From the NCBI GenBank assembly GCA_002428455.1, contig DIWL01000056.1, positions 3,903-34,163 on the forward strand: DNA of 30,261 bases, read 5' to 3'. Of this stretch, positions 15,439-22,490 are shown in pieces. The first letter of the stretch is position 1. Every line of letters begins with the position of its first letter. This DNA is from Anaerolineaceae bacterium UBA6107 (GTDB taxonomy: Bacteria; Chloroflexota; Anaerolineae; Anaerolineales; Anaerolineaceae). The notes beneath the pieces are model-generated. The model was given only the letters and a program-made list of their open reading frames with translations. It was not told the origin of the DNA and ran no database searches. Both the position numbers and the translations under genes were made by a program.

Positions 15439-17109
15439 TTAAAGATCCTTCACCATGTAGAGTTCGTGCTGGACGAAGCCGCGCGCGGCATAATAGGGGC
15501 GGGTGCCAATGGCGGCGATGACAGCGAGGCGGCGCAGGCCTTTTGCGCGGGCAATGCTGGTGGCCTCTTCCAGGAGACGCGTGCCCAGCCCGCTATGCTG
15601 CGCGGCACCTTCGCGTTCGCTGCCCACCGGAAGCGACTGTCCGTAGACGTGCACCTCACGGATGATACCGGCATCCTGCAACTCGGGGATGGCCAGGTCA
15701 GGTGCGCCGCTGCGCGGGAAGGAAAGGCGTAAATACCCTGCCAGCTGATCAGTGGAGGTGTTGAAAGAGAGGAAATGTTCTTCGGAAATGGCGGGGGTGT
15801 AGACAAGGTCGTTGAAGGTGAGGGTAGCTGCGTCCACCACCTGACCGCGCACCTCGCGGCAGCGGATACAACGGCAGGCGGTACCGCGCTGCTGCATTTC
15901 ACGCTGCACGTCCTGGCGCAAGCTGGTGCGGCGGTTACCCTCGACCACGTGAAAGGAGGGGATATCGCGGATGATGCGGTTGACGCGGCAGTAAGGCGGG
16001 ATGAGGGGCTTGATGTCAGCGATCAGGTCCACCAGTTGCTCAGTGGTGTAGGGGGTGTATTCGTCGCGCTGCCAGTAGCGGTACAACTCGGCGGACTCGA
16101 GGAGCTGGGTGGGGTAGATCTTGATCTCATCCGGGGCGTAGCCGTCGTCCCACAGACGGGCGAAATCCTCGCGGTCGGAATCAGGGGTGGCACCGAGCAG
16201 GTTGGGCATCCAGTGCAGCACGATCTTGAAGCCGGCGGCGCGCAGGAGGGTCATTGCGCGCAAAGTATCGGCGCTGGTGTGTCCGCGCTTGTTGAGCGCG
16301 AGGATGCGGTCATCCAGGCTTTGGGCGCCCATCTGCAACTTGGTCACACCGAGACGGCGCAGCCAGACCAGCTCGTCGCGGTCAATGTCATCCGGGCGGG
16401 TCTCGATGACCAGCCCGACATTGCGGTGATTAGCGCTTTCGTTTAGCGTGTGTGCGCGCTGCAGTTCGGCCAGGTCGATGAACGCGCGTTCGTGCGGGGC
16501 TGGCTCGGCGGTGTTGTTCGGAAGGGCGTCCTCATGAAGGCTATCAGCGTTCATGGCGTGAAAACAGCGCCGGATGAACCACTCCTGGTAAGGGCGCGGG
16601 TAACAGCTCCAGCTGCCGCCGAGGACAAGCAGCTCGATCTTGTCATTGGGATGACCGACCGCGGCGTATTCGTTGATGCGCGAGGTCACCTGATCAAACG
16701 GATCAAAGTGATTCTGATAGGCGCGGGCTGCGCCGGGTTCATCCGCCAGGTAGCTCTTGGGCATCTCCTCCTCAGTGGGGCAGAAGATGCAATTGCCGGG
16801 GCAGGGGGCTTCTTTCGTGAGTACGGTGACCGTGGTTACGCCGGAAAGCGTGCGCACCGGTTTCATGCGGATGCGGGCGAGGAAGGATGGGTCTTCCGGC
16901 CATTCCCCTTCTTCCACCAGCTGGCGGTAAGCTGCCACCAGGATGTGCTTGGCGATGAGGCGTCCGTCGGGCATGGGATTGGCACGCAGGGCGCGGTCCA
17001 GGCGGATACCGGCACGGACCTCCTCAAGAACAACGCGCGCCTTGACGAGTTGTTCGGGGGTATATTGGCGTGCTTTGCGCCAGTTCTCGGTCCGTTCAGT
17101 AGGTTTCAT
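15439..17109 (-). CDS. elp3: Elp3-family tRNA wobble-uridine radical SAM/acetyltransferase
   Basis: A 556-residue protein with both Elp3 modules. The radical SAM domain carries the cluster motif C-x3-C-x2-C (103, 107, 110, in CPGNCIFC). It also has the Elp3-specific stretches PKSYLADEPGAARAYQNHFDPF and LELLVLGGSWSCYP-like text. A C-terminal GNAT acetyl-CoA domain ends in GLGTRLLEEATSIARAKGLRRLAVIAAIGTRPYYAARGF. Elp3 adds a carboxymethyl group to carbon 5 of U34 in tRNA. Single-subunit Elp3 proteins are known from Chloroflexota such as Dehalococcoides. The start at 17109 has no ribosome site and faces a methyltransferase gene on the other strand, whose product looks like the next enzyme in the pathway. 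Confidence 0.93.
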   Translation of the reverse strand: MKPTERTENWRKARQYTPEQLVKARVVLEEVRAGIRLDRALRANPMPDGRLIAKHILVAAYRQLVEEGEWPEDPSFLARIRMKPVRTLSGVTTVTVLTKEAPCPGNCIFCPTEEEMPKSYLADEPGAARAYQNHFDPFDQVTSRINEYAAVGHPNDKIELLVLGGSWSCYPRPYQEWFIRRCFHAMNADSLHEDALPNNTAEPAPHERAFIDLAELQRAHTLNESANHRNVGLVIETRPDDIDRDELVWLRRLGVTKLQMGAQSLDDRILALNKRGHTSADTLRAMTLLRAAGFKIVLHWMPNLLGATPDSDREDFARLWDDGYAPDEIKIYPTQLLESAELYRYWQRDEYTPYTTEQLVDLIADIKPLIPPYCRVNRIIRDIPSFHVVEGNRRTSLRQDVQREMQQRGTACRCIRCREVRGQVVDAATLTFNDLVYTPAISEEHFLSFNTSTDQLAGYLRLSFPRSGAPDLAIPELQDAGIIREVHVYGQSLPVGSEREGAAQHSGLGTRLLEEATSIARAKGLRRLAVIAAIGTRPYYAARGFVQHELYMVKDL

Positions 17110-17116
17110 AGGAATG

Positions 17117-17122
17117 TATAAT
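17117..17122 (+). promoter_or_regulatory. -10 box of Trm9-like gene, overlapping divergent start region
   Basis: A perfect TATAAT ends 7 nt before the ATG at 17130, so transcription should begin at or very near that ATG. On the opposite strand the same bases give TATACA (17115-17120), 5 nt before the elp3 ATG. Promoters for both genes would overlap here. Confidence 0.55.
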
Positions 17123-17129
17123 GGGGGGT

Positions 17130-17891
17130 ATGCAACCAGAAATCGTTGAAAAACTGCACACCATCAACAAGGAATTCTACCAGAGATTCGGTCAGGCTTT
17201 TGCGCAGACGCGGCGGCGCATCCAGCCGGGAGTAAGGCGGGTGCTGGATGAGTGGATCCGCGACGGTCACTGGCTGGATATCGGCTGCGGGGGCGGCGGG
17301 CTGGCTCAAGCCTGGCATGCAAGTGAATTGCGCGGCAGCTACACCGGCATCGATTTCAGTGCAGCCCTGCTGGAAGAGGCTATTGCCGGAATGTCAGGGA
17401 AAGCCCCGCATGATGTCATCACTTTTTTATTTCACAATGTGGATCTCTCGAAAACTGTTTGGCCAAGCGTACTGGAACGCAAGGTTTACGATGGCGTACT
17501 GGCATTCGCGGTGCTGCACCACATTCCTGCGGCGGAAAAGCGTCAGCAATTAACAAGGCAGGTGGCAGAGTTACTGAAGCCTGGTGGGCTGTTCATTCTT
17601 TCCGTATGGCAGTTTCAGCACAGTCCAAAATTGATGGCGCGCGTGCAGCCCTGGGAATTGGCAGGAATCCACCGGGAGGACGTGGAAGAGGGGGATACGC
17701 TGCTGGATTGGCGGTATCATTGTGATGAGCAGGATACGGGAACCGGACTGCGCTACGTGCACCTGTTCTCACGCGAGGAACTCTCCACACTGGCGCAAAC
17801 CTCGGGGTTCGAGATCATCGAAGAATTCGAGTCGGACGGTAAGGGGGAAAGGCTGGGGCTCTACCAGGTGTGGCAGAAAAAAACATCATAA
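17130..17891 (+). CDS. Trm9/ALKBH8-like tRNA methyltransferase
   Basis: A 253-residue class I AdoMet methyltransferase with motif I LDIGCGGGG (49-57). Several features go beyond a generic methyltransferase and match the Trm9/ALKBH8 methyltransferase family. These are the FAQTR segment (24-28; FSxTR in Trm9), AVLHHI followed by LLKPGG and VWQF, a VQPWEL segment, and RYVHLFSREEL near the end (RYYHVF-x2-GEL in ALKBH8). Those enzymes esterify cm5U34 of tRNA to mcm5U34. The divergent neighbour encodes Elp3, which makes the cm5U34 substrate. ATG 17130 fits a leaderless transcript from TATAAT at 17117; ATG 17121 with AGGAA upstream is the alternative. A role as an unrelated small-molecule methyltransferase is possible but less likely. 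Confidence 0.75.
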   Translation: MQPEIVEKLHTINKEFYQRFGQAFAQTRRRIQPGVRRVLDEWIRDGHWLDIGCGGGGLAQAWHASELRGSYTGIDFSAALLEEAIAGMSGKAPHDVITFLFHNVDLSKTVWPSVLERKVYDGVLAFAVLHHIPAAEKRQQLTRQVAELLKPGGLFILSVWQFQHSPKLMARVQPWELAGIHREDVEEGDTLLDWRYHCDEQDTGTGLRYVHLFSREELSTLAQTSGFEIIEEFESDGKGERLGLYQVWQKKTS

Positions 17892-18299
17892 AAGGTCAGT
17901 GGGGTCGTTGGGGTCTGAGGCGGGCAGCGCGGGAAGCTCTCCGCGGATGCGTTTGCGCACCTGGCTGAGGTGATAGTTGACAGCACGGCGGGAAAGGTCG
18001 AGCATGCCGGCGATCTCCGCGCTGGTAAAGCCGCGCGAGGAGAGTTCGAGCACCTGGCGCTGGCGGCGGGTGAGGTCGGTCCTTTCGGCAGCGCGCCGCG
18101 GACGACCGGGCTGGCGTACGGGAGCGACGATGACCGTGGCGTTAACTTTGGTGGCGCTGAGCCGGCCGGCGGGAGCACTGCGCAGGATGGGCAGCGGACG
18201 TAAACCGGCATTGACGGCTGCGACAAGTTCAGCGGGGGAAAGGTCGATTTCGAGTTGGATGACAGTTGCGTCATCCGGCAGGTAGAGCAGGCGGGTCAT
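17886..18299 (-). CDS. LuxR-type HTH transcriptional regulator
   Basis: A 137-residue protein. The C-terminal part (about 76-120) is a LuxR/GerE helix-turn-helix: LTRRQRQVLELSSRGFTSAE, then the recognition helix around SRRAVNYHLSQVRKRI. The N-terminal ~60 residues look like a small alpha/beta domain (LPDDATVIQLEIDLSPAELV) that is not a known receiver or PAS domain. An Arg/Pro-rich linker (62-74) joins them. A GGAGA site lies 5 nt before the ATG. Its stop TGA abuts the stop of the Trm9-like gene on the other strand. A palindrome upstream of the gene may be its own operator. Confidence 0.82.
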   Translation of the reverse strand: MTRLLYLPDDATVIQLEIDLSPAELVAAVNAGLRPLPILRSAPAGRLSATKVNATVIVAPVRQPGRPRRAAERTDLTRRQRQVLELSSRGFTSAEIAGMLDLSRRAVNYHLSQVRKRIRGELPALPASDPNDPTDLL

Positions 18300-18337
18300 T
18301 CGGTCTCCGGGGGCAAACGATAATCACACAGGTAAAC

Positions 18338-18384
18338 TATAGAACTTATATTCTATATTTTACTCCACTGGAAGGAGTTGTCAA
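18338..18384 (-). promoter_or_regulatory. Promoter/operator region of LuxR-type gene
   Basis: On the minus strand TTGACA (18379-18384) lies upstream of TATAGA, though the gap is longer than usual. Overlapping it, TATAGAA-N6-TTCTATA (18338-18357) has perfect 7-bp arms. Its core closely matches the orphan site at 8564-8577. An operator for a dimeric repressor, or for the LuxR-type protein itself, is plausible. Confidence 0.5.
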
Positions 18385-18492
18385 TAGCCGGGTGATATTG
18401 TACTGCGCGTGATCTTATTGATGCAAAAAGATCGGATTCAGTTATGATTAATTCATTGAAAAGATCAAACAAAACTGACCGGAGGGATCGCA

Positions 18493-18915
18493 ATGCAGCA
18501 AAATCCGCCAACGGTAAATAAGAAGACCCTTTCAAAGTGGTGGTTCCTGCTGTGGGGATTCCTGGCGGGGCTGCTGGTAGTGATATTGATCGGACTGGTG
18601 CTGCTGCTGGCGCGGGGAACGCTGCACTCACTGGCAAGCGTGGACACCCCAAACCCTGTGGTGGATGCGCGAGTGGAGTTGAAGGTTGCGGCGGATGGTT
18701 GCGGGGTTGAGCGCGGCGAAGTGACCGGATCCACGCCGGTGAGCAGCCTGACCTGGGTGATCGTGGACGAGGACGGCTACACGGTACTGGAACGCAACGC
18801 GGAGGGGGAAAACAGGTACCGTTACTTTACCGGGGGGCATTACCGGGTGCATGTGGCGGCGTGGTATCTTGACCGCTACATCAGCATCAGTGATGAGGTT
18901 AAGATCGATTGTTGA
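18493..18915 (+). CDS. Membrane-anchored protein of unknown function
   Basis: A 140-residue protein with a short basic N-terminus, one long hydrophobic helix (about 16-41) and an extracytoplasmic domain of ~95 residues containing two cysteines, one near the middle and one as the last residue, which could form a disulfide. The external part reads like a small beta-sandwich (LTWVIVDEDGYTVLERN, YRVHVAAWYLDRYISISDEV). I do not recognise a family. GGAGG lies 7 nt before the ATG. Its stop is 15 bp from the convergent transporter gene, with no terminator seen between them. Confidence 0.7.
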   Translation: MQQNPPTVNKKTLSKWWFLLWGFLAGLLVVILIGLVLLLARGTLHSLASVDTPNPVVDARVELKVAADGCGVERGEVTGSTPVSSLTWVIVDEDGYTVLERNAEGENRYRYFTGGHYRVHVAAWYLDRYISISDEVKIDC

Positions 18916-18930
18916 ATATAAGATCAGGTG

Positions 18931-20379
18931 TTAGAACGGGCCGAACCCGATCAGCGTGCCGATCCATAGGAACAAAGCCACCAGGGGGAAGATCACCAGC
19001 CACAGCCGGGCGGTGAAGCGCATCCATTTGCTATAACTGATGGAAGCCAGCCCGATGCAGATGAGCAGGATGGCGTTGGTGGGGTAGGCCAGGTTGGTGA
19101 AGCCGTCGCCGAAGCAGTAGGCGCTGACGGTGAGTTGGCGGGTCACGCCGAGCAGGTCAGCCAGGGGCAGCAGGATGGGCATCATCAGCACAGCCTTGGC
19201 ACCGGATGACGCGACAAAGAACTCCACCAGCAGCGCGAGGAGGAACATAATGAGAACCGCCGAGAGCGGGGAAGCCCCGTCAAGCAGGGTGGTTGTGCCG
19301 TGCAGGATGGTATCGATCACCTTGCCGCTGGAGACGATGTGCTTGGTGCTGGCAGCCATGAGGATGAGTGGAATGCCGGGAGCTAGGCCGACCATGCCCT
19401 CTTTCAGCGCTTTACCGATCAACTTTCTGTTGGCACCGGAGACGATGCCGCTGACCAGCCCGCCGATGAAGAAAAGCAGGCCGACGAGGGGCAGTGTGTA
19501 ATCGGAGATGGCGGGCACGAAGGGGCCGGCCAACAGCACCGCGATGATGAGGAGCATGAACAACCCGAAAATGAGGGCGGCTTTACCCGTGCGCGGAGCC
19601 GCTGCTGTGTTGTTGAGGTCGAGGTGCTTGTACTTGTCTGCCGCAGCCCGGCTTTCCTTGTAGACCAGCGAGGCGGTCGGGTCACGGTCGATGCGGCGCG
19701 CGTAGGTGAGCAGGAACCACGCCAGCGCGGCGTAGAAGACGATGAAGACGGGCACGCGCAGCAGCGCACCGGAGAAAAGGGGCAGACCGGCGAGTTTTTG
19801 CGCCACCCCGATGGTGAAAGGATTGGTGATGGCTGCCGAAAAACCGATGTTGGTGGCCAGCACGCTCATGCCCAGTCCGACAAGGGGATCCCAGCCCAGC
19901 GAGACGGACAGGGCGATCATGATGGGCACCAGCGGGACGATCTCCTCGAGGATGCCGAAAAAGCCGCCCAACAGCATGAAGAACAGGGAGACCACCAGCA
20001 GCAGGGTGTAGCGTTTCTCACGGAAACGGTTAACGATGCGGGACAGGACAGCCGTGAGGATACCGGCTTTCTCCAGCACGGCGAAAGCACCGCTGACCAG
20101 CAGGATGAACACGATGATGGTGATGATGATCAGGCTGTCAGGACCCCACAGCACCTCCAGCGGGGCGGTGAACCAGCGCCACACAGGGTAGTCGGGGCGA
20201 TCGATGACCCGGTACGAAGCGGGGTCGATCAGCTCACGTCCTTCAGCGCTGAAGCGGGTATACTCGCCAGCGGGAAGGAGGCGGGTCAGAACGCCCGCGG
20301 CGATCATCAATACCAACAGGATCAGGGCGGACTGGATGAAGGCTCTGGTACTGATCTGCGCGCCGGCTTTTTGTTCCAT
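18931..20379 (-). CDS. YfcC-family (DcuC-like) membrane transporter
   Basis: A 482-residue membrane protein with about twelve hydrophobic segments. It matches the YfcC/C4-dicarboxylate anaerobic carrier family: the LLPAGEY segment after the first helix, GGFFGILEEIVPLVPIMIALSVSLGWDPLVGLGM, NIGFSAAITNPFTIGVAQ, and a C-terminal FVASSGAKAVLMMPILLPLADLLGVTRQ followed by AYCFGDGFTNLAYPTNA. These are secondary carriers, generally assigned dicarboxylate, amino-acid or short-peptide substrates; the substrate here is not known. GGGAGAG lies upstream of the ATG. No metabolic gene nearby helps to narrow the substrate. Confidence 0.88.
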   Translation of the reverse strand: MEQKAGAQISTRAFIQSALILLVLMIAAGVLTRLLPAGEYTRFSAEGRELIDPASYRVIDRPDYPVWRWFTAPLEVLWGPDSLIIITIIVFILLVSGAFAVLEKAGILTAVLSRIVNRFREKRYTLLLVVSLFFMLLGGFFGILEEIVPLVPIMIALSVSLGWDPLVGLGMSVLATNIGFSAAITNPFTIGVAQKLAGLPLFSGALLRVPVFIVFYAALAWFLLTYARRIDRDPTASLVYKESRAAADKYKHLDLNNTAAAPRTGKAALIFGLFMLLIIAVLLAGPFVPAISDYTLPLVGLLFFIGGLVSGIVSGANRKLIGKALKEGMVGLAPGIPLILMAASTKHIVSSGKVIDTILHGTTTLLDGASPLSAVLIMFLLALLVEFFVASSGAKAVLMMPILLPLADLLGVTRQLTVSAYCFGDGFTNLAYPTNAILLICIGLASISYSKWMRFTARLWLVIFPLVALFLWIGTLIGFGPF

Positions 20380-20482
20380 GGGGGTTCTCTCCCGGTTGAC
20401 CTATTAAGATACTTTAGTTTAGACCGTGAAACCCGCAGTGTCAAACAAATATGCAGGTTCTCTTAACCGGCAAATTGGCTGG

Positions 20483-20488
20483 TATGAT
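20483..20488 (+). promoter_or_regulatory. -10 box giving a likely leaderless transcript
   Basis: TATGAT ends 6 nt before the ATG at 20495, so transcription should start at that codon. No Shine-Dalgarno sequence precedes it. Confidence 0.55.
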
Positions 20489-20494
20489 TGGGGT

Positions 20495-21238
20495 ATGCCG
20501 GCGAAGACGAGGGAAATCAGCGAAGCGATCATCACCATTGCAGGGCAACAGGTGCCGTACCGTGTGCGCGTCTCAACGCGTGCCAGGCGGTTGCGGCTCA
20601 CCGTCTCCAACGGGCAGGTGAGCGTTACGCTGCCCAAAGGCGTGCCGCGCAGCGAAGCAGAGAAGATGCTGCAGCAGCACTCTGCGTGGCTGGTGAGCCA
20701 GCTGGAACGGGCAGCGAAGGCGAAGACCCCTGCAAAAACATTGCCCGCGGATGTGATCCTGCTGCGCGGCGAGGTGAAGAAAGTGGTGATCCACGAGGAG
20801 AGCGAACGTCAGACGCGTTTACGGGTGGATGAAGGCGCGGATCGCCTGGTCATCCATACGCCGGTGGGCACGCGCAAAGCCGGTCGCAGCCTGGCGGTAC
20901 CGTGGCTGAAGGCGAAAGCGCGCGAAGAGATCACCGCGGCAGCGCAGCAGTGGGCTGGCAGAATGGGCTTGAGCTACCGCAGCATTTCGATCCGTGACCA
21001 GAAAACGCGCTGGGGCAGCTGCTCCAGCCGGGGGACGCTTTCCTTCAACTGGCGGCTGGTGATGGCTCCACCCGCGATACTGGAATACGTGGTAATCCAT
21101 GAACTGGCGCATCTGAAGCAGCCCAATCACTCCAGGGCATTCTGGCAGCTGACCGGGCAGTATTACCCTGATTTCAAGAAAGCCCGCGCCTGGCTGCGCA
21201 ATAACGCCAGCTTTTTGCGGCCGGTTGACCTGGCATAA
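20495..21238 (+). CDS. YgjP-like M48-type metallopeptidase
   Basis: A 247-residue protein of the YgjP/DUF45 type. The N-terminal half (about 10-125) is the beta-rich domain with RVSTRARRLRLTVSNG. The C-terminal half has RDQKTRWGSCSSRGTLSFNWRL and the zinc motif HELAH (202-206) followed by NHSRAFW (His212), all hallmarks of the family. It should be a soluble zinc peptidase; the biological target of the family is unclear. Translation from an in-frame ATG at 20426 would add 23 residues, but TATGAT just before 20495 argues for the shorter form. The GNAT gene follows 26 bp later with its own -10 box. Confidence 0.87.
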   Translation: MPAKTREISEAIITIAGQQVPYRVRVSTRARRLRLTVSNGQVSVTLPKGVPRSEAEKMLQQHSAWLVSQLERAAKAKTPAKTLPADVILLRGEVKKVVIHEESERQTRLRVDEGADRLVIHTPVGTRKAGRSLAVPWLKAKAREEITAAAQQWAGRMGLSYRSISIRDQKTRWGSCSSRGTLSFNWRLVMAPPAILEYVVIHELAHLKQPNHSRAFWQLTGQYYPDFKKARAWLRNNASFLRPVDLA

Positions 21239-21251
21239 ACGCTGAAAAAGG

Positions 21252-21257
21252 TATAAT
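21252..21257 (+). promoter_or_regulatory. -10 box giving a likely leaderless transcript
   Basis: A perfect TATAAT ends 7 nt before the ATG at 21265. No Shine-Dalgarno site is present. The gap to the preceding gene is only 26 bp, so the -35 region lies within or at the end of that gene. Confidence 0.6.
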
Positions 21258-21264
21258 TCAAGAT

Positions 21265-22284
21265 ATGGAATTTACACAACATACCGATTTTCCGTACGAC
21301 ATGGAAGAAGCGTGGAATGACCTGCTGGCGCACAGCGCCAGTCATGTACCGTTCCTGCGCAGTGAGTACCTGGCAGAATGGTGGACGACGCGCGGCGGCG
21401 GGGAATGGCCGGATGACGCTGAACTGGCGATCATCACCGCGCATGAGGATGGGCGGTTGATCGGCATCGCCCCGCTTTTCATCGCTGAGCACGAGGAAAA
21501 AGTACAGCTGCTGCTGTTGGGTAGTATCGAGATCAGCGATTACCTGGATTTCATCTGCCGTATTGAAGATACCGAACGTTTCTGCCGGAAATTGCTTGCT
21601 TACATAAAAGAGACCTTCATCGAAACCGGCAGGGCTATGGGTGTAGACCTGTACAACATCGTGGAGGATTCCCCGACACTGCAGGCGCTGGAGGATGCGG
21701 CGAAGGCAACAGGTGTCGACTTTGAAGACCGCAAGTTGCAGCATTCCCCCTACATTCCGCTGCCGGCGGATTGGGAGACCTACCTGCAGAACCTGGACAA
21801 GAAGCAGCGCCACGAGATCCGGCGCAAGATGCGCCGGGCGGGCGAGGGGCAGGAAGCACTTGAGGTTTACATCACCGCGGATGCCGGCCGGTTGGAAGAT
21901 GACATGGAGGACTTCCTGGAATTGATGGCGCAGGACGAAGTAAAGGAGGATTTCCTTTCTCCACTGATGCGTGAGCAAATGAGGTCCATCATGCGCTGTG
22001 CCTTCGCGGAGGGCTGCCTGCAGCTGGCGTTCCTGGTCATCGGCGGAAACAAGGTCGCCGCGTACATGAGCTTTGATTTCCTCAACCGCATCTGGGTATA
22101 TAACTCGGGGCTGGACCGGCGCTACATGGCGTACTCACCGGGCTGGGTGCTGCTGGGTCACCTGCTGCAGATGGCGATCGAGCAGGGCAAAGAAGAGTTC
22201 GATTTCATGCGCGGGGATGAGGCGTACAAGTACAAGTTTGGCGCGGTGGACCGGCACATAAAGCGGGCAACGCTGAAATTCTGA
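21265..22284 (+). CDS. CelD/BcsL-type GNAT acetyltransferase
   Basis: A 339-residue protein matching the Acetyltransf_6 (CelD-like) family. It opens with a domain containing VPFLRSEYLAEWW, then ELAIITAHEDGRLIGIAPLF, the SPYIPLPADWETYLQNL element followed by KKQRHEIRRKMRR, and a C-terminal GNAT fold with AFLVIGGNKVAAYMSFDF and the closing FDFMRGDEAYKYKFG. The RGDExYKxxFG ending is typical of this family. Members transfer acyl groups, often in polysaccharide or lipid-linked pathways; the acceptor is not known. It has a putative leaderless start and a strong terminator, so it is transcribed independently or by read-through from the peptidase gene. Confidence 0.87.
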   Translation: MEFTQHTDFPYDMEEAWNDLLAHSASHVPFLRSEYLAEWWTTRGGGEWPDDAELAIITAHEDGRLIGIAPLFIAEHEEKVQLLLLGSIEISDYLDFICRIEDTERFCRKLLAYIKETFIETGRAMGVDLYNIVEDSPTLQALEDAAKATGVDFEDRKLQHSPYIPLPADWETYLQNLDKKQRHEIRRKMRRAGEGQEALEVYITADAGRLEDDMEDFLELMAQDEVKEDFLSPLMREQMRSIMRCAFAEGCLQLAFLVIGGNKVAAYMSFDFLNRIWVYNSGLDRRYMAYSPGWVLLGHLLQMAIEQGKEEFDFMRGDEAYKYKFGAVDRHIKRATLKF

Positions 22285-22299
22285 TGAGATAAAGCACAA

Positions 22300-22326
22300 G
22301 CGGAGGGCGTTATGCCCTCCGCTTTT
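22300..22326 (+). terminator. Intrinsic terminator of GNAT gene
   Basis: GCGGAGGGC and GCCCTCCGC form a perfect 9-bp stem with a 5-nt loop, followed by TTTT, 16 nt after the stop. Confidence 0.9.
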
Positions 22327-22388
22327 CGCGAAGATAAGAAGTACCAGGCAGGGGAGGTTCACATTGTCCCCGATGGCTTTTTGAGGGG

Positions 22389-22490
22389 ATGAATCTCCCC
22401 TACTGATGATTTATATGCGGATCACAATTGCCCGTAGTGGAGAATTCATGAATCTCCCCTGCTCATTTAAACCTGGGTCACATCTGCCCG
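22389..22490. repeat. Degenerate ~45-bp direct repeat
   Basis: Two copies, 22389-22434 and 22448-22490, share ATGAATCTCCCCT at the left and a TCACA...TGCCCG ending. The second copy overlaps the last codons of the M20 peptidase gene. The AGGGGA/TCCCCT arms also form a small hairpin. Confidence 0.55.

Noticed and set aside
16450..17121. 223-codon open frame opposite elp3
   Set aside because: The minus strand encodes a complete Elp3; the plus-strand frame has no ribosome site or recognisable domain.
19624..20466. 280-codon open frame on the plus strand
   Set aside because: It is the complement of the YfcC-type transporter and has the Gln/Asp-rich bias expected of such shadows.
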